From: RBG-16-66-20 sp035308765
GTDB taxonomy: Bacteria > Pseudomonadota > Gammaproteobacteria > Burkholderiales > SG8-39
NCBI GenBank assembly: GCA_035308765.1
Contig: DATGGA010000034.1
Location: 22,795-86,794, forward strand
Direction: 5' to 3'
Length of the DNA: 64,000 bases
The notes below the pieces were generated by a model that did no database searches, was not told the origin of the DNA, and was given only the letters and a program-made list of their open reading frames with translations. A program made the position numbers and the translations under genes. Positions 52,101 to 60,687 of the stretch are shown piece by piece. Each line of letters opens with the position of its first letter. Within the stretch, counting starts at the first letter, position 1.

Positions 52101-53859
52101 AGCGCTCGATGTAGCGGACCTTCTCCATCTCGTAGAAATCGAGCACCGGCTGGCTGACTTCCAGGCGCAGCGGCGGATTCATCTCGTCGATGCCGAGCAG
52201 ATTAGGCTTCGGCCCGATGAAACTCACCAGCGAGGTCACCAGCTCCTCGCGGATCGGATCGATCGCCGGGTTGGTCACTTGGGCGAACAACTGCTTGAAA
52301 TAGTGGTAGAGCGTCTTGTCCTTCTTCGACAGGACCGCGAGCGCGGCGTCGTTGCCCATCGAGCCGGTCGGTTCCTCGCCCGCGGCCGCCATCGGCAGGA
52401 GTTGGAACTTGAGGTCTTCCTGCGTATAGGCGAAGGCCTGCTGGCGGTCGAGCAGCGGCACGGCGGACTTGATCGGCGCCGTTTTCTCGGATTCGACTTC
52501 GTCCAGCTTGACGCGGATGCGGTCGATCCATTCCGCGTAGGGCTTGGCGCCGGCGAGCGACTCCTTGAGTTCCTTGTCGTCGATGATCCGGCCTTTCTCC
52601 AGGTCGACCAGGAACATCTTGCCCGGCTGCAGGCGCCATTTCTTGACAATGCGCTCCTCGGGAATCGGCAGGCAGCCACACTCCGAACCCATGATCACGA
52701 GATCGTCGTCGGTGACGATGTAACGCGAAGGCCTGAGCCCGTTGCGGTCGAGCGTGGCGCCGATCTGGCGTCCGTCGGTAAACGCGATCGAGGCCGGGCC
52801 GTCCCAGGGCTCCATCATTGCCGCGTGATACTCGTAGAACGCGCGCCGGCTCGGATCCATCAGCGTGTGGTTCTCCCATGCTTCCGGAATCATCATCATC
52901 ACCGCATGCGCGATCGAATAGCCGCCCATGACCAGCAGCTCGAGTGCGTTGTCGAATGATGCCGAGTCGGACTGGCCGTCGTAGATCAGCGGCCAGACCT
53001 TTGCCAGATCGTCGCCGAGCACCGGGCTGGAGATGGCGCCCTGGCGGGCGCGGATCCAGTTGACGTTGCCGCGCACCGTATTGATCTCGCCGTTATGGCA
53101 AATCATGCGGAAAGGGTGCGCCAAGTCCCATGACGGAAAAGTGTTGGTCGAAAAGCGCTGGTGAACCAGCGCCAGCGCCGATTCGACGCGGGAATCCTTG
53201 AGATCCAGGTAGTACTCGCCGACCTGGTTGGCGAGCAGCATGCCTTTATAGCAGAGCAGGCGCGCCGACATCGACGGCACGTAGAACGCCTTGCCGTGCT
53301 CCAGCCTCAGCGTCTGGATGGCGTGGCCCGAGCTTTTTCTGATGATGTAGAGCTTGCGCTCGAGCGCATCGGTAACGGTGACGCCCGCACCGCGCCCGAC
53401 GAACACTTGGCGGATCACCGGCTCCAGCCTCTTTGCCGATTCCGCCAAGTCGGTATTGTCCACCGGCACATCACGCCAGCCGAGCAGTACCTGGCCCTCG
53501 TCCTTGATCGCGCGTTCGATTTCGTATTCGCAAGCGAGGCGGCTCGCCGGATCTCGTGGCAGGAACACCATGCCGACGCCGTATTGCCCGAACGGCGGCA
53601 GACTCACGCCGGTCTTGGCCATCTCTTCGCGCAGGAACCGGTCCGGCATCTGAATCATCAGGCCGGCGCCGTCGGAGAGCTTCGGATCCCACCCCACCGC
53701 GCCCCGGTGGGTGAGGTTCTTCAGGATCGTGAGGCCTTGCTCGACGATGGAATGCGATTTCTTGCCCTTGATATGCGCAACGAACCCAACGCCGCAGGCG
53801 TCATGTTCGTTTGCCGGATCATAGAGGCCCTGCGCTACAGGGTGAAATCGCGAACTCAT
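49198..53859 (-). CDS. gltB: Glutamate synthase (NADPH) large subunit
   Basis: A 1553-residue GOGAT alpha subunit. The N-terminal glutamine amidotransferase has its nucleophile at C22 (HDACGVGF); a 21-residue propeptide would be removed to expose it. The central domain and the FMN-binding synthase domain (SGHDGGTGAAAWSSIMHAG) follow, with the 3Fe-4S cysteines in CIMMRKCHLNTCPVGVATQ and a C-terminal GXGXG beta-helix (GGTVVVLGATGRNFAAGMSGG). Together with GltD it converts 2-oxoglutarate and glutamine to two glutamates and so assimilates ammonium from NirB. ATG 53859 is chosen for the conserved N-terminus; its ribosome site is weak. Confidence 0.95.
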   Translation of the reverse strand: MSSRFHPVAQGLYDPANEHDACGVGFVAHIKGKKSHSIVEQGLTILKNLTHRGAVGWDPKLSDGAGLMIQMPDRFLREEMAKTGVSLPPFGQYGVGMVFLPRDPASRLACEYEIERAIKDEGQVLLGWRDVPVDNTDLAESAKRLEPVIRQVFVGRGAGVTVTDALERKLYIIRKSSGHAIQTLRLEHGKAFYVPSMSARLLCYKGMLLANQVGEYYLDLKDSRVESALALVHQRFSTNTFPSWDLAHPFRMICHNGEINTVRGNVNWIRARQGAISSPVLGDDLAKVWPLIYDGQSDSASFDNALELLVMGGYSIAHAVMMMIPEAWENHTLMDPSRRAFYEYHAAMMEPWDGPASIAFTDGRQIGATLDRNGLRPSRYIVTDDDLVIMGSECGCLPIPEERIVKKWRLQPGKMFLVDLEKGRIIDDKELKESLAGAKPYAEWIDRIRVKLDEVESEKTAPIKSAVPLLDRQQAFAYTQEDLKFQLLPMAAAGEEPTGSMGNDAALAVLSKKDKTLYHYFKQLFAQVTNPAIDPIREELVTSLVSFIGPKPNLLGIDEMNPPLRLEVSQPVLDFYEMEKVRYIERYTGGKFRSLELDITFPVFWGREAVEARLASLCAQAEDAVRSGYSIVIVSDRLVDRDRVAIPALLALSAIHQHLVNRGLRTSTGLVVETGSAREVHHFALLGGYGAEAVHPYLALETLLAENAGDAAAGSKAIKNYVKAVGKGLKKVMSKMGISTYMSYTGAQIFEAVGLARSLVDKYFRGTASWIEGIGVLELAEETIRIHRAAFDEKDPVLQTMLDAGGEYAWRVRGEEHTWTPDVIAKLQHSARQNSYTTYKEYAALINDQSRRQMTFRGLFEFKFAECKPVPIEEVEPAAEIVKRFSTGAMSLGSISTEAHTVLAIAMNRIGGKSNTGEGGEDRRRYAPVKEGETMQSRLGRERVEVDVPLNAGDSLKSKIKQVASGRFGVTAEYLASAEMLQIKISQGAKPGEGGQLPGKKVSEYIAELRYATPGVELISPPPHHDIYSIEDIAQLIHDLKNANPAAAVSVKLVSEVGVGTIAAGVAKAKSDHVTISGHDGGTGAAAWSSIMHAGTPWELGLAETQQTLTLNKLRGRIAVQVDGQMKTGRDVVIGALLGADEFGFATAPLVVEGCIMMRKCHLNTCPVGVATQDPVLRRKFEGKPEHVVNYLFFVAEEARELMAKLGARRVTDLIGRADLLDTRQGIEHWKAKGLDFSRIFHLPDVRPAHKGGPARHHCETQDHGLDKALDKRLIELARPALERAEKATIETPIRNINRSVGTMLSGEIAKRYGHEGLPDETIHVRLAGSAGQSFGAFLARGVWLDIIGDTNDYCGKGLSGGRIAVQPSPKFRGEPTENIITGNVALYGAIEGEAFFRGVAGERFAVRNSGALAVVEGVGDHGCEYMTGGTVVVLGATGRNFAAGMSGGIAYVLDEAGTFAKYCNPAMVALEPLAAESEQEGKLPRALWHKGEADEVIARRMIERHLRYTGSAQAKRILERWSEYRAKFVKVFPNEYRRALGELATKQSRRAA

Positions 53860-53932
53860 TCGTAAGAGCCTGAAATGAATGGAGAACTTTAAATTTTCGC
53901 CGCGTTGCACAAAGGCTCAGGGCGAACTTTGA

Positions 53933-53961
53933 AATATACCCGTGGAACCACGGGCTTACAA
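53933..53961 (-). promoter_or_regulatory. gltB promoter with an operator palindrome in the spacer
   Basis: On the minus strand TTGTAA (-35, 53956-53961) and TATATT (-10, 53933-53938) are spaced by 17 bases. Sixteen of those bases form the perfect palindrome CCCGTGGTTCCACGGG (53939-53954). The predicted start near 53926 leaves a leader of about 65 bases. The same palindrome might instead act as a weak aroB terminator, although only TATATTTC follows it. Confidence 0.6.
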
Positions 53962-53983
53962 GAGTTTGGCGCCTGGATGGCGC

Positions 53984-55066
53984 CTATTGCGCTGCAGCGG
54001 CGATACTTTCGCGCACCAAGCGAGCATCCAGGTCGCCGCGCAGCACTGCTCGTCCGAGCCCTTCGAGCAGCACGAAGCGGACCTTGCCCCCCGCGGCCTT
54101 CTTATCCACCTGCATCAGATCGAGATAGCGCTCGACGGCGAGTTCCGGACCCTTGACCGGCAGGCCAGCGCGCGCAATAAGCGCCCTTACACGGTCGGCA
54201 TCCTCGCGTCGCAGCGTGCCGGCGCGAGCCGACAGTTCCGCCGCCATCACCATTCCGGTTGCCACAGCTTCGCCGTGCAGCCATTCGCCGTAGCCGACGC
54301 CGGCCTCGATGGCATGGCCGAAGGTGTGGCCGAAGTTAAGCAGCGCCCGCAGGCCCGCCTCGCGTTCATCGGCGGCAACGATCTGTGCCTTCAGTTCGCA
54401 GGAGCGCCGCACCGCGTGCTCCAGAGCAGCGCGGTCACGGGCAAGCAATTTGCCGATATTCGCTTCCAGCCAGCCGACGAAATCCAGGTCGAGTATGAAC
54501 CCGTGTTTGATCACCTCGGCGATCCCAGCGCGCAGCTCGCGATCGGGCAGCGTATCCAGCGTAGCCACATCGGCGATCACCGCGAGCGGCTGGTGAAACG
54601 CGCCGACCATGTTTTTACCGCGGACATGGTTGATCGCAGTCTTGCCGCCGACGGAGGAATCGACCTGGGCGAGCAACGTGGTCGGCACCTGCAGGTACGG
54701 TACACCCCGCTGGTAGGTTGCAGCGGCGAACCCGGCGAGATCCCCCACGACGCCGCCGCCAAGAGCGACGATGATCGAATCCCGACCGCAATGCGCCGCA
54801 AGCAGCGCGTCGAACACCTGCTCCAGGGTGGGCCAGCTTTTCGCGTGCTCACCGTCCTCGATCAGAATCGAAAGTGATTGCGCGCCTGCCTGCGCGATCG
54901 CTCCCTGCACGCGGTCGAGATAATGGGGGGCCACCACGCGGTTGGTGACGACCGCGACACGTTTTCCATTTACATGCGGCGCGTACAGGCGCGCATCGTC
55001 CAACAAACCCGCCCCGACGTGGATCGGGTACGAGCGCTCGCCCAGGACTACGATGAGAGGCTGCAT
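53984..55066 (-). CDS. aroB: 3-dehydroquinate synthase
   Basis: A 360-residue NAD/metal enzyme of the shikimate pathway that converts DAHP to dehydroquinate. Motifs are IVALGGGVVGDLAGFAAATY, VPTTLLAQVDSSVGGKTAIN (substrate site), EVIKHGFILD (metal Glu) and NFGHTFGHAIEAGVGY (metal His). The start ATG 55066 lies inside the end of aroK (19-base overlap), which suggests translational coupling. The open frame continues upstream only as a shadow of aroK. Confidence 0.95.
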   Translation of the reverse strand: MQPLIVVLGERSYPIHVGAGLLDDARLYAPHVNGKRVAVVTNRVVAPHYLDRVQGAIAQAGAQSLSILIEDGEHAKSWPTLEQVFDALLAAHCGRDSIIVALGGGVVGDLAGFAAATYQRGVPYLQVPTTLLAQVDSSVGGKTAINHVRGKNMVGAFHQPLAVIADVATLDTLPDRELRAGIAEVIKHGFILDLDFVGWLEANIGKLLARDRAALEHAVRRSCELKAQIVAADEREAGLRALLNFGHTFGHAIEAGVGYGEWLHGEAVATGMVMAAELSARAGTLRREDADRVRALIARAGLPVKGPELAVERYLDLMQVDKKAAGGKVRFVLLEGLGRAVLRGDLDARLVRESIAAAAQ

Positions 55067-55581
55067 GTGGCTTCCAGGCGCGAGAGCAGGTCTTTCGCCA
55101 GCGCTTGCACGCTCTGCTTGCCGGTATCGATCACGACATCCGCCACTTCCCGGTAGAGCGGATCGCGCTCCGCGTAGAGTTCCTCGAGCCGCTTGTGCGG
55201 ATCCGCGGTGGCCAGCAGCGGGCGGTTGCGGTCGTGGCGCACTCGCTGCCAGAGATGCGGCGGGCGGGCGTGCAGGTAAACGACCGTGCCGCGCGCTGCG
55301 ATTCTGCGGCGATTCTCGTCGGAGAGCACGACACCGCCGCCGGTAGCGAGCACTGCCTTGTCTAGTGCGCACAACTCCGCGATCACCTGGCTTTCGCGGG
55401 CGCGGAAGCCCGCTTCGCCCTCGATGTCGAAGATCACCGGTATGCGCACGCCGCAGCGCCGCTCGATCTCTTCGTCGGAGTCGTAAAACACGCGCTTCAG
55501 ACGCCGTGCGAGCAGCCGTCCCACGGTGGTCTTGCCGGCGCCCATCATGCCGACGAGGATCAGGCTGCCATCCGGTTTCAC
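55048..55581 (-). CDS. aroK: Shikimate kinase
   Basis: Phosphorylates shikimate; 177 residues. The P-loop is GMMGAGKTTVG, the shikimate-binding DSDEEIERRCG follows, then the lid and ATGGGVVLSDENRRRI and RNRPLLATADP. It lies downstream of pilQ, but a strong intrinsic terminator separates the two, so aroKB probably also has its own start signal near 55600; no clear promoter was identified there. Confidence 0.95.
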   Translation of the reverse strand: MKPDGSLILVGMMGAGKTTVGRLLARRLKRVFYDSDEEIERRCGVRIPVIFDIEGEAGFRARESQVIAELCALDKAVLATGGGVVLSDENRRRIAARGTVVYLHARPPHLWQRVRHDRNRPLLATADPHKRLEELYAERDPLYREVADVVIDTGKQSVQALAKDLLSRLEATCSLSS

Positions 55582-55602
55582 GACGCCATTCTACGCAGGT
55601 GG

Positions 55603-55633
55603 AAAAAGAAACGGCCGGGAAGGCCCGGCCGTT
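55603..55633 (-). terminator. Intrinsic terminator of the pilMNOPQ operon
   Basis: The minus strand carries a 10-bp perfect stem (AACGGCCGGG pairing with CCCGGCCGTT, 55610-55633) with a 4-base loop, followed by a T-rich stretch (TTTCTTTTTCC). It lies 22 bases after the pilQ stop. Confidence 0.88.
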
Positions 55634-55654
55634 CGATCATCCTGAAAAAGCGAT

Positions 55655-57766
55655 TCAGCGGACGGTCAGGCGGTCGTTCACGACCCGGGGCGTGATGAAT
55701 ACCAGCAACTCGGTCTTTTGGGACGTGCTGGTCGTGTTCTTGAACAGGAACCCGATGTACGGCAGGTCGCCGAAGAACGGTATGCGGGTGTTGTCGACGC
55801 GGTCCTGCTGAACGTAGATGCCGCCGATGACGACCGTGCCGCCGCTCTCCACCAGCACTTCGGTCTTGACGTGCCGCGTGGTTATCTCTACGCCGGCCGG
55901 TGTGGTCGCGCCAACTTCGTCGTTTTTGACGTCGAGCGTCATGATGATGCTTCCGTCCGGCGTGATCTGAGGCTTCACCTTGAGGGCAAGGGTCGCATTG
56001 ACGAACGAGACGCTGGTTGCGCCTGACGATGTCGCCTGCTGGTAGGGAATTTGCGTTCCCTGTTCGATTAAGGCCTCGACCTGGTCCGCCGTGAGCACCC
56101 GCGGGCTGGATATCGTCTTGCCCTTGCCGTCGGCCTCGAGCGCTGAAATTTCCAGGTTCAGGAACTTTGTGAGGGCCGAATTGAAGAGGATGAAGGAGAA
56201 CGCGCCGGCGTTGAACGAGTTCAACCCGGCGGCAGGCAAGTTCACACCCAAGCCATCCGTTGCCGTCGTCGTGAGTCCCTGGACGCCGCCCACGGCGCCC
56301 GCGTCCACGTTGCCAGGGCTCCCGGTGCCTATCGCATAACGGGTGTTGCCAATCCCTGTCGGGCTACCCTTGGTCCCGCCTACATTATTAACTCCCAGAC
56401 GTGCGCCAAGATTGCGGTTGAACAGTTCCGAGGCTTCGACGATGCGCGCCTCGATCATCACCTGCCGCACCGCAACGTCGATGCGCGCGATGAGTTTTCT
56501 CACTTCCTCGAGGCGGCTTGGCGTATCCAGCACGAACAGCGTATTGGTGCGCGCATCGACGACCGCGCTGCCGCGCTTGGAAAGCATCCTCTGCGCCGGG
56601 TCCGACAGCAGTTTCTGCACGTCGGCCGCCTTCTGGTAGTTCATCTGGAAGGCTTCGGTGCGGGTCGGCTCCAGTTCATTGATCTGGGATTGCGCTTCGA
56701 GCGCGAGTTTTTCGCGGGTCGCGAGTTCGTCGCGGGGCGCGATCCAGATCACGTTGCCGGATTTGCGCAGGTCGAGTCCGCGGGTCTGGAGGATGATGTC
56801 GAGCGCCTGGTCCCAGGGAACGTCCTTCAGCCGCAGCGTGATGTTGCCGCCAACCGTGTCGCTGGTAATGATATTCAGGTCCGTGAAGTCGGCGATGACG
56901 TTGAGTACCGCGCGCACTTCCACGTTCTGGAAGTTGAGCGACAGCTTCTCGCCGCTGTAGCGGCCGCGTTGCGAGAGCTTCGACGGATCCTGCACCACGG
57001 CCTTCACCTCGATCACGAACTGGGTATCGGTCTGGTAGGCGTTGTGCTCCCACTGCCCTTTGGCCTCGATGACCATGCGGACGTTCTCGCCCTGCTGGAA
57101 GGCGCTGATAGTCTGCACCGGCGTGGCGAAATCAACCACGTCCAGACGCCGCCGCATGCTCTCGGGCAGCGAAGTCTTCAGGAACTCGACGACGATGTTC
57201 TGGCCCTGCTGCTTGATGTCGATCCCGGTCGTGCTATCCGCGAGATCGATCAGGATGCGCCCCTCGCCGGAATTACCGCGGCGAAAGTCCACATCGCGGA
57301 TTGCATGCGTGGAATCAGCCTTGCCCTCGGCAAAATTGGACGCCTGGCTCGCGGCTGCGCCCAAGGGCGCGGTAGCTGCCGACAGTGTAACCACTATATT
57401 TTTGCCATCAAGCGCCACTTCGTGCGCCACGCTGCGGCGCAGATTGAGCACCATCCTCGCGCGGTCGCCGCTCTGCACCAGGTTCATGCTGCGCAACTCG
57501 CCCTGGCCGACATCCTGGGAGTTACGGCCAAGCGCATTGCTGGTGCCCGGGAAGTCGAGCACGATGCGCGCCGGGTTGGCGACAGTAAAACTCAACGGCG
57601 CGCTCTTCAGCGGCTCCTTCGTCGTGATTCGCACTACGACGTTGCCGCCTTGCTGCGCCACGTCAAAGGCTTCGATGCTGTTCGCCTGCGCGAACGCGGC
57701 TCCTGTCCAGGCGAATCCCGCAGCAAGCACGACGCACAGTTTTCGCAATCCGTTGAACATGTTCAT
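55655..57766 (-). CDS. pilQ: Type IV pilus secretin PilQ
   Basis: Outer-membrane secretin of 703 residues through which the pilus passes. A signal peptide (MNMFNGLRKLCVVLAAGFAWTG...AFA) precedes two AMIN domains (roughly 30-250, peptidoglycan-binding), a secretin N domain (LSLNFQNVEVRAVLNVIADFTD), a second N domain (VDARTNTLFVLDTPSRLEEVRKLI) and the secretin core (VSFVNATLALKVKPQITPDG, VESGGTVVIGGIYVQQ). It is the last gene of pilMNOPQ; its ATG overlaps the pilP stop (ATGA) and has a GGAGGG site. A Gly/Ser/Thr-rich insert near residues 465-520 lies within the secretin domain. Confidence 0.94.
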   Translation of the reverse strand: MNMFNGLRKLCVVLAAGFAWTGAAFAQANSIEAFDVAQQGGNVVVRITTKEPLKSAPLSFTVANPARIVLDFPGTSNALGRNSQDVGQGELRSMNLVQSGDRARMVLNLRRSVAHEVALDGKNIVVTLSAATAPLGAAASQASNFAEGKADSTHAIRDVDFRRGNSGEGRILIDLADSTTGIDIKQQGQNIVVEFLKTSLPESMRRRLDVVDFATPVQTISAFQQGENVRMVIEAKGQWEHNAYQTDTQFVIEVKAVVQDPSKLSQRGRYSGEKLSLNFQNVEVRAVLNVIADFTDLNIITSDTVGGNITLRLKDVPWDQALDIILQTRGLDLRKSGNVIWIAPRDELATREKLALEAQSQINELEPTRTEAFQMNYQKAADVQKLLSDPAQRMLSKRGSAVVDARTNTLFVLDTPSRLEEVRKLIARIDVAVRQVMIEARIVEASELFNRNLGARLGVNNVGGTKGSPTGIGNTRYAIGTGSPGNVDAGAVGGVQGLTTTATDGLGVNLPAAGLNSFNAGAFSFILFNSALTKFLNLEISALEADGKGKTISSPRVLTADQVEALIEQGTQIPYQQATSSGATSVSFVNATLALKVKPQITPDGSIIMTLDVKNDEVGATTPAGVEITTRHVKTEVLVESGGTVVIGGIYVQQDRVDNTRIPFFGDLPYIGFLFKNTTSTSQKTELLVFITPRVVNDRLTVR

Positions 57767-58305
57767 TTATTGCCCTCCACCATTTGCACCGCGCTGCTGC
57801 GTTCTACCCAGTCCCCGCCGCTGTCCTGGACCACTTCCTTGAGGCTGATCTGGCCCTCTTCGATGCCCGTGATCACGCCGAAATTCTGGCCCATGTAGTT
57901 ACCCTTTTTCACGCGGAACAGATTCGAGCCGGCCTTGACCAGCGCGTACATGTCTTTGTTCTGGCTGAGCGTGCCCACCATCTGCAGCGCTTCAAGCGGA
58001 TATGCCTCCAGCGGCTCCTTGGGCCTATTGAGGTCGGGCTGCACGCCGCCGCCGCCACCGCCGCCCGCCGTCGCCTGCGCAACCACGATCCTCCCGGGAA
58101 CGAACGGGTCGAGCATGCCCTCGCCCTTGTACGGCACCGGCTCGTAGGACTTGACCTGAGGCAGCGGATCGACCCGGCCGCGCAGATCCTTGGTCATTGC
58201 GGCCAGTTCCTGCCTGAGCTCGCTCTGCTCCTCTCCGCCGCACGCAACGAGTAGCGCCGCGGCCGCTATGGCAGCAGACATCTTCGTTGCGCTCACCACC
58301 CTCAT
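57763..58305 (-). CDS. pilP: Type IV pilus inner-membrane lipoprotein PilP
   Basis: A 180-residue lipoprotein linking the inner-membrane PilMNO complex to the PilQ secretin. The lipobox is LLVACG with the lipidated Cys near residue 22. A linker with a run of seven glycines (TAGGGGGGGVQ) leads into the PilP beta domain (LEALQMVGTLSQNKDMYALVKAGSNLFRVKKGNYMGQNFG). The polyglycine run is a coding simple repeat (GGC/GGT codons). Confidence 0.92.
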   Translation of the reverse strand: MRVVSATKMSAAIAAAALLVACGGEEQSELRQELAAMTKDLRGRVDPLPQVKSYEPVPYKGEGMLDPFVPGRIVVAQATAGGGGGGGVQPDLNRPKEPLEAYPLEALQMVGTLSQNKDMYALVKAGSNLFRVKKGNYMGQNFGVITGIEEGQISLKEVVQDSGGDWVERSSAVQMVEGNK

Positions 58306-58958
58306 TTTTTCGCCGCTCCCTTCTTCGCGCCGGCGGCGGCCTTGCGCTGGTTCGCGACTTCTTCGTCGTCGAGATAGCGGAACGTCCGCGCGGTCACGTC
58401 CATCGTCAGATTGCCGTCCTTGCCGGCTTCGATCGAAACGTCGTTCAAGGTGACGATGCGCGGCAACTGACCGACGTCGGCGGCAAACGCGCCCATGTCA
58501 TGGTAATTGCCGTTCACCCTCACCTGGATCGGCAGTTCGGAATAGAACTCCCGCGCGGATTCAGCAGGAGCCGGCTTGAACAACTCGAACTGGAGGCCGC
58601 GCGATAGCCCCGCCTGATTGATGTCAACCAGCAGCGCGTCCATTTGCGACTTGTTCGGCAACTGCTTGAGCAGCGCGCCGAACTGCGTATCGATCTCGCG
58701 CAGCTGCTGCTTGTACAGGTCGAGGTTGATCGCCTGCGTCTTCTTCGCCAGGTAATCCTTCTTGAGCGCTTCCTCCTGATTCACTCCCTTTTCCAGTTCT
58801 TCGATCTGGCCCTGCCAGAGCCCGAAATAACCGGCCACAGGAACCGCAACCAGGATCGCAATCAGCACCAGCAGTTTGGGCGCGAACGTCCAGGTTCCTG
58901 GATCCTTCCAGTTCGTGTGCTTGAAGTCCTCGGCGATCTGATTGAAGTTGAGCGCCAT
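58302..58958 (-). CDS. pilO: Type IV pilus inner-membrane protein PilO
   Basis: A 218-residue bitopic protein: one N-terminal TM helix (LLVLIAILVAVPVAGYFGLW), a periplasmic coiled coil (about 60-110, KKTQAINLDLYKQQLREIDTQF) and a ferredoxin-like domain (FELFKPAPAESAREFYSELPIQVRV). It pairs with PilN to align the assembly platform. It is coupled to pilP by a 4-base overlap and ends in a lysine/alanine-rich tail. Confidence 0.92.
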   Translation of the reverse strand: MALNFNQIAEDFKHTNWKDPGTWTFAPKLLVLIAILVAVPVAGYFGLWQGQIEELEKGVNQEEALKKDYLAKKTQAINLDLYKQQLREIDTQFGALLKQLPNKSQMDALLVDINQAGLSRGLQFELFKPAPAESAREFYSELPIQVRVNGNYHDMGAFAADVGQLPRIVTLNDVSIEAGKDGNLTMDVTARTFRYLDDEEVANQRKAAAGAKKGAAKK

Positions 58959-58961
58959 GGC

Positions 58962-59573
58962 TTAGCCCTTTTTCGCCGCAGCGGCAGGCTTGGCTGGACC
59001 CTTGGCGCCGTCCTTCGCATCTGCTGCCACGGGGCGCTTCATCGAGAGTTTCAGGTCGAATTCGGATACCCGCATCTTGCCCAGCGTCGCCGCCTTGACC
59101 TCAACCAGGTTCGGATTCGCCAGCCAGGGGGAGGATTCGATATTGCGCATCAGGGTCGACACGCGGGCATTCGACTGCGCGTAGCCGATCAACTCGATGT
59201 TCGGACCCTTTTGCTTCAGCGATCTGAGGAACACGCCGTCGGGCATCTGCCGCACCATTTCGTCGAGCAGGTATACGCTCTGCACTCGATCGGCCTGCAG
59301 CGTCTCGATCACCTGTTTTCGCGCGAGCAGCGCGCCGATCTTGTCCTTCACATCCTTGATCTCATCAATCTCCTTGTCCAGCTTGGCGATCTCGACCTTG
59401 AGGAACTTGTTGCGGTCATCCTGTGAGCTGATGCGCTGCGAATAGAAGACCCAGACCGCGCCAACGATCGCAATGCCGAGGGCCGCAGTCATGCCGCCGA
59501 GCACTGCGAAGTGCGTGCGTGCGCGCTTGCGCCGCTCCTCGCGGTGCGGCAGTAGGTTGATCTTGCCGCTCAT
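58962..59573 (-). CDS. pilN: Type IV pilus inner-membrane protein PilN
   Basis: A 203-residue bitopic protein. The short cytoplasmic start INLLPHREERRKRARTHF is the PilM-binding motif, followed by a TM helix (MTAALGIAIVGAVWVFY), a coiled coil (FLKVEIAKLDKEIDEIKDVKDKI) and a periplasmic domain. A Lys/Ala/Pro-rich tail ends the protein. It lies 3 bases before pilO and overlaps pilM by 4 bases. Confidence 0.93.
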   Translation of the reverse strand: MSGKINLLPHREERRKRARTHFAVLGGMTAALGIAIVGAVWVFYSQRISSQDDRNKFLKVEIAKLDKEIDEIKDVKDKIGALLARKQVIETLQADRVQSVYLLDEMVRQMPDGVFLRSLKQKGPNIELIGYAQSNARVSTLMRNIESSPWLANPNLVEVKAATLGKMRVSEFDLKLSMKRPVAADAKDGAKGPAKPAAAAKKG

Positions 59574-60646
59574 ACCGGGTCGAACCTCCGCATGGCCAGG
59601 CCGCAGGCGACGATCAGCGAGGGGGCATCCTGCATCAGGCGCTTGAGCTGGATTCTCGGCGACGTCTGCATCGCGCCGAAGGGATTCGCAACCACTGTCG
59701 GAACCTGGGTCCGCGTGTGCACGACCTCTTCCAGCCCGGGAATCACCGCTGATCCGCCCGCGAGCAGGATGTGATCGACCGAGTTGTACGACGTCGAGGT
59801 AAAGAAGAATTGCAGCGCCCGCTGCACTTCCTGCGAAAGGTTTTCCATGAACGGCCGCAGCACCTCGGCCTCGAAATCGTCGGGCAGGCCGCCGGAACGC
59901 TTGGCGTTCTCCGCTTCCTCGGGGCTCATGCCGTAGCGCGCGACGATATCGGCGGTGAGCTGGTTGCCGCCGAACGCCTGCTCGCGGTTGTACACCGATT
60001 GCTCGTTGCGCACGACGCTCACCTGCATCACATTGGCGCCCACATCGACGATGGCGACGTTCTGCTCCTTGCCGCTGCCGGGAAGCTGCTTGATGACGAG
60101 ACCCAGCGCCGACATCTGCGCGAACGACTCGACATCCATCACCAGCGGCTTGAGCCCCGCGTTCTCCGCCACGGCGACGCGATCGGAAACCTTCTCCTTG
60201 CGCGTAGCGGCGATCAGGACTTCCTGTTCCTCCGGGTTGGAGGGCGCCGGTCCGACGACCTGAAAATCCAGATTGACTTCTTCGAGCGCAAACGGGATGT
60301 ACTGGTTCGCCTCGCTCTCGACTTGTAGTTCAATCTCCTCTTCCCGCAACCCCGCCGCCACGATGATCTTCTTGGTGATCACCGCTCCGGAAGGCACCGC
60401 CATCGCCACGTGTTTGGTGCGCGTTGCGAGCCGCTTGTAGCCGCGCGCCACTGCGTCGGCCACCGCCTCCAGGATGTTGATGCTGCCATCAACCACCGCA
60501 TCCTTGGGCAAGGCCTCAATGACGTAGCGCTCGACCCGGTAGGCTCCGTTGCCGACATCCACGATCTCAAGCATCTTGACCGACGAGGAGCTGATGTCCA
60601 GCCCGAACAACGGCGGCGCTTTCGGCTTGAAGAAGTCGAGGTTCAT
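59570..60646 (-). CDS. pilM: Type IV pilus actin-like ATPase PilM
   Basis: A 358-residue cytoplasmic actin-fold protein of the pilus platform. The nucleotide-binding segments are PLFGLDISSSSVKMLEI (phosphate 1), VAIVDVGANVMQVSVV (phosphate 2) and ILLAGGSAVIPGLEEVV (adenosine). It is the first gene of the operon; AAGGAAAAAAGGG precedes the ATG. The divergent mrcA shares the 170-base intergenic region. Confidence 0.94.
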   Translation of the reverse strand: MNLDFFKPKAPPLFGLDISSSSVKMLEIVDVGNGAYRVERYVIEALPKDAVVDGSINILEAVADAVARGYKRLATRTKHVAMAVPSGAVITKKIIVAAGLREEEIELQVESEANQYIPFALEEVNLDFQVVGPAPSNPEEQEVLIAATRKEKVSDRVAVAENAGLKPLVMDVESFAQMSALGLVIKQLPGSGKEQNVAIVDVGANVMQVSVVRNEQSVYNREQAFGGNQLTADIVARYGMSPEEAENAKRSGGLPDDFEAEVLRPFMENLSQEVQRALQFFFTSTSYNSVDHILLAGGSAVIPGLEEVVHTRTQVPTVVANPFGAMQTSPRIQLKRLMQDAPSLIVACGLAMRRFDPV

Positions 60647-60661
60647 CCCTTTTTTCCTTTG

Positions 60662-60687
60662 CGTATCGGCCTCTTAGGCGCGATACG
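60662..60687 (-). promoter_or_regulatory. Hairpin in the pilM 5' leader
   Basis: CGTATCG-GCCT and AGGC-G-CGATACG form an 11-bp stem with one bulged base around a CTT loop, 16 bases upstream of the pilM ATG. No T-run follows on either strand, so it is not an intrinsic terminator. It could protect the 5' end of the message or serve as a protein site. Confidence 0.35.

Noticed and set aside
53939..53954. CCCGTGG/CCACGGG as the aroB terminator
   Set aside because: Followed only by TATATTTC. Its exact fit inside a -35/-10 spacer makes the operator reading better, though not proven.
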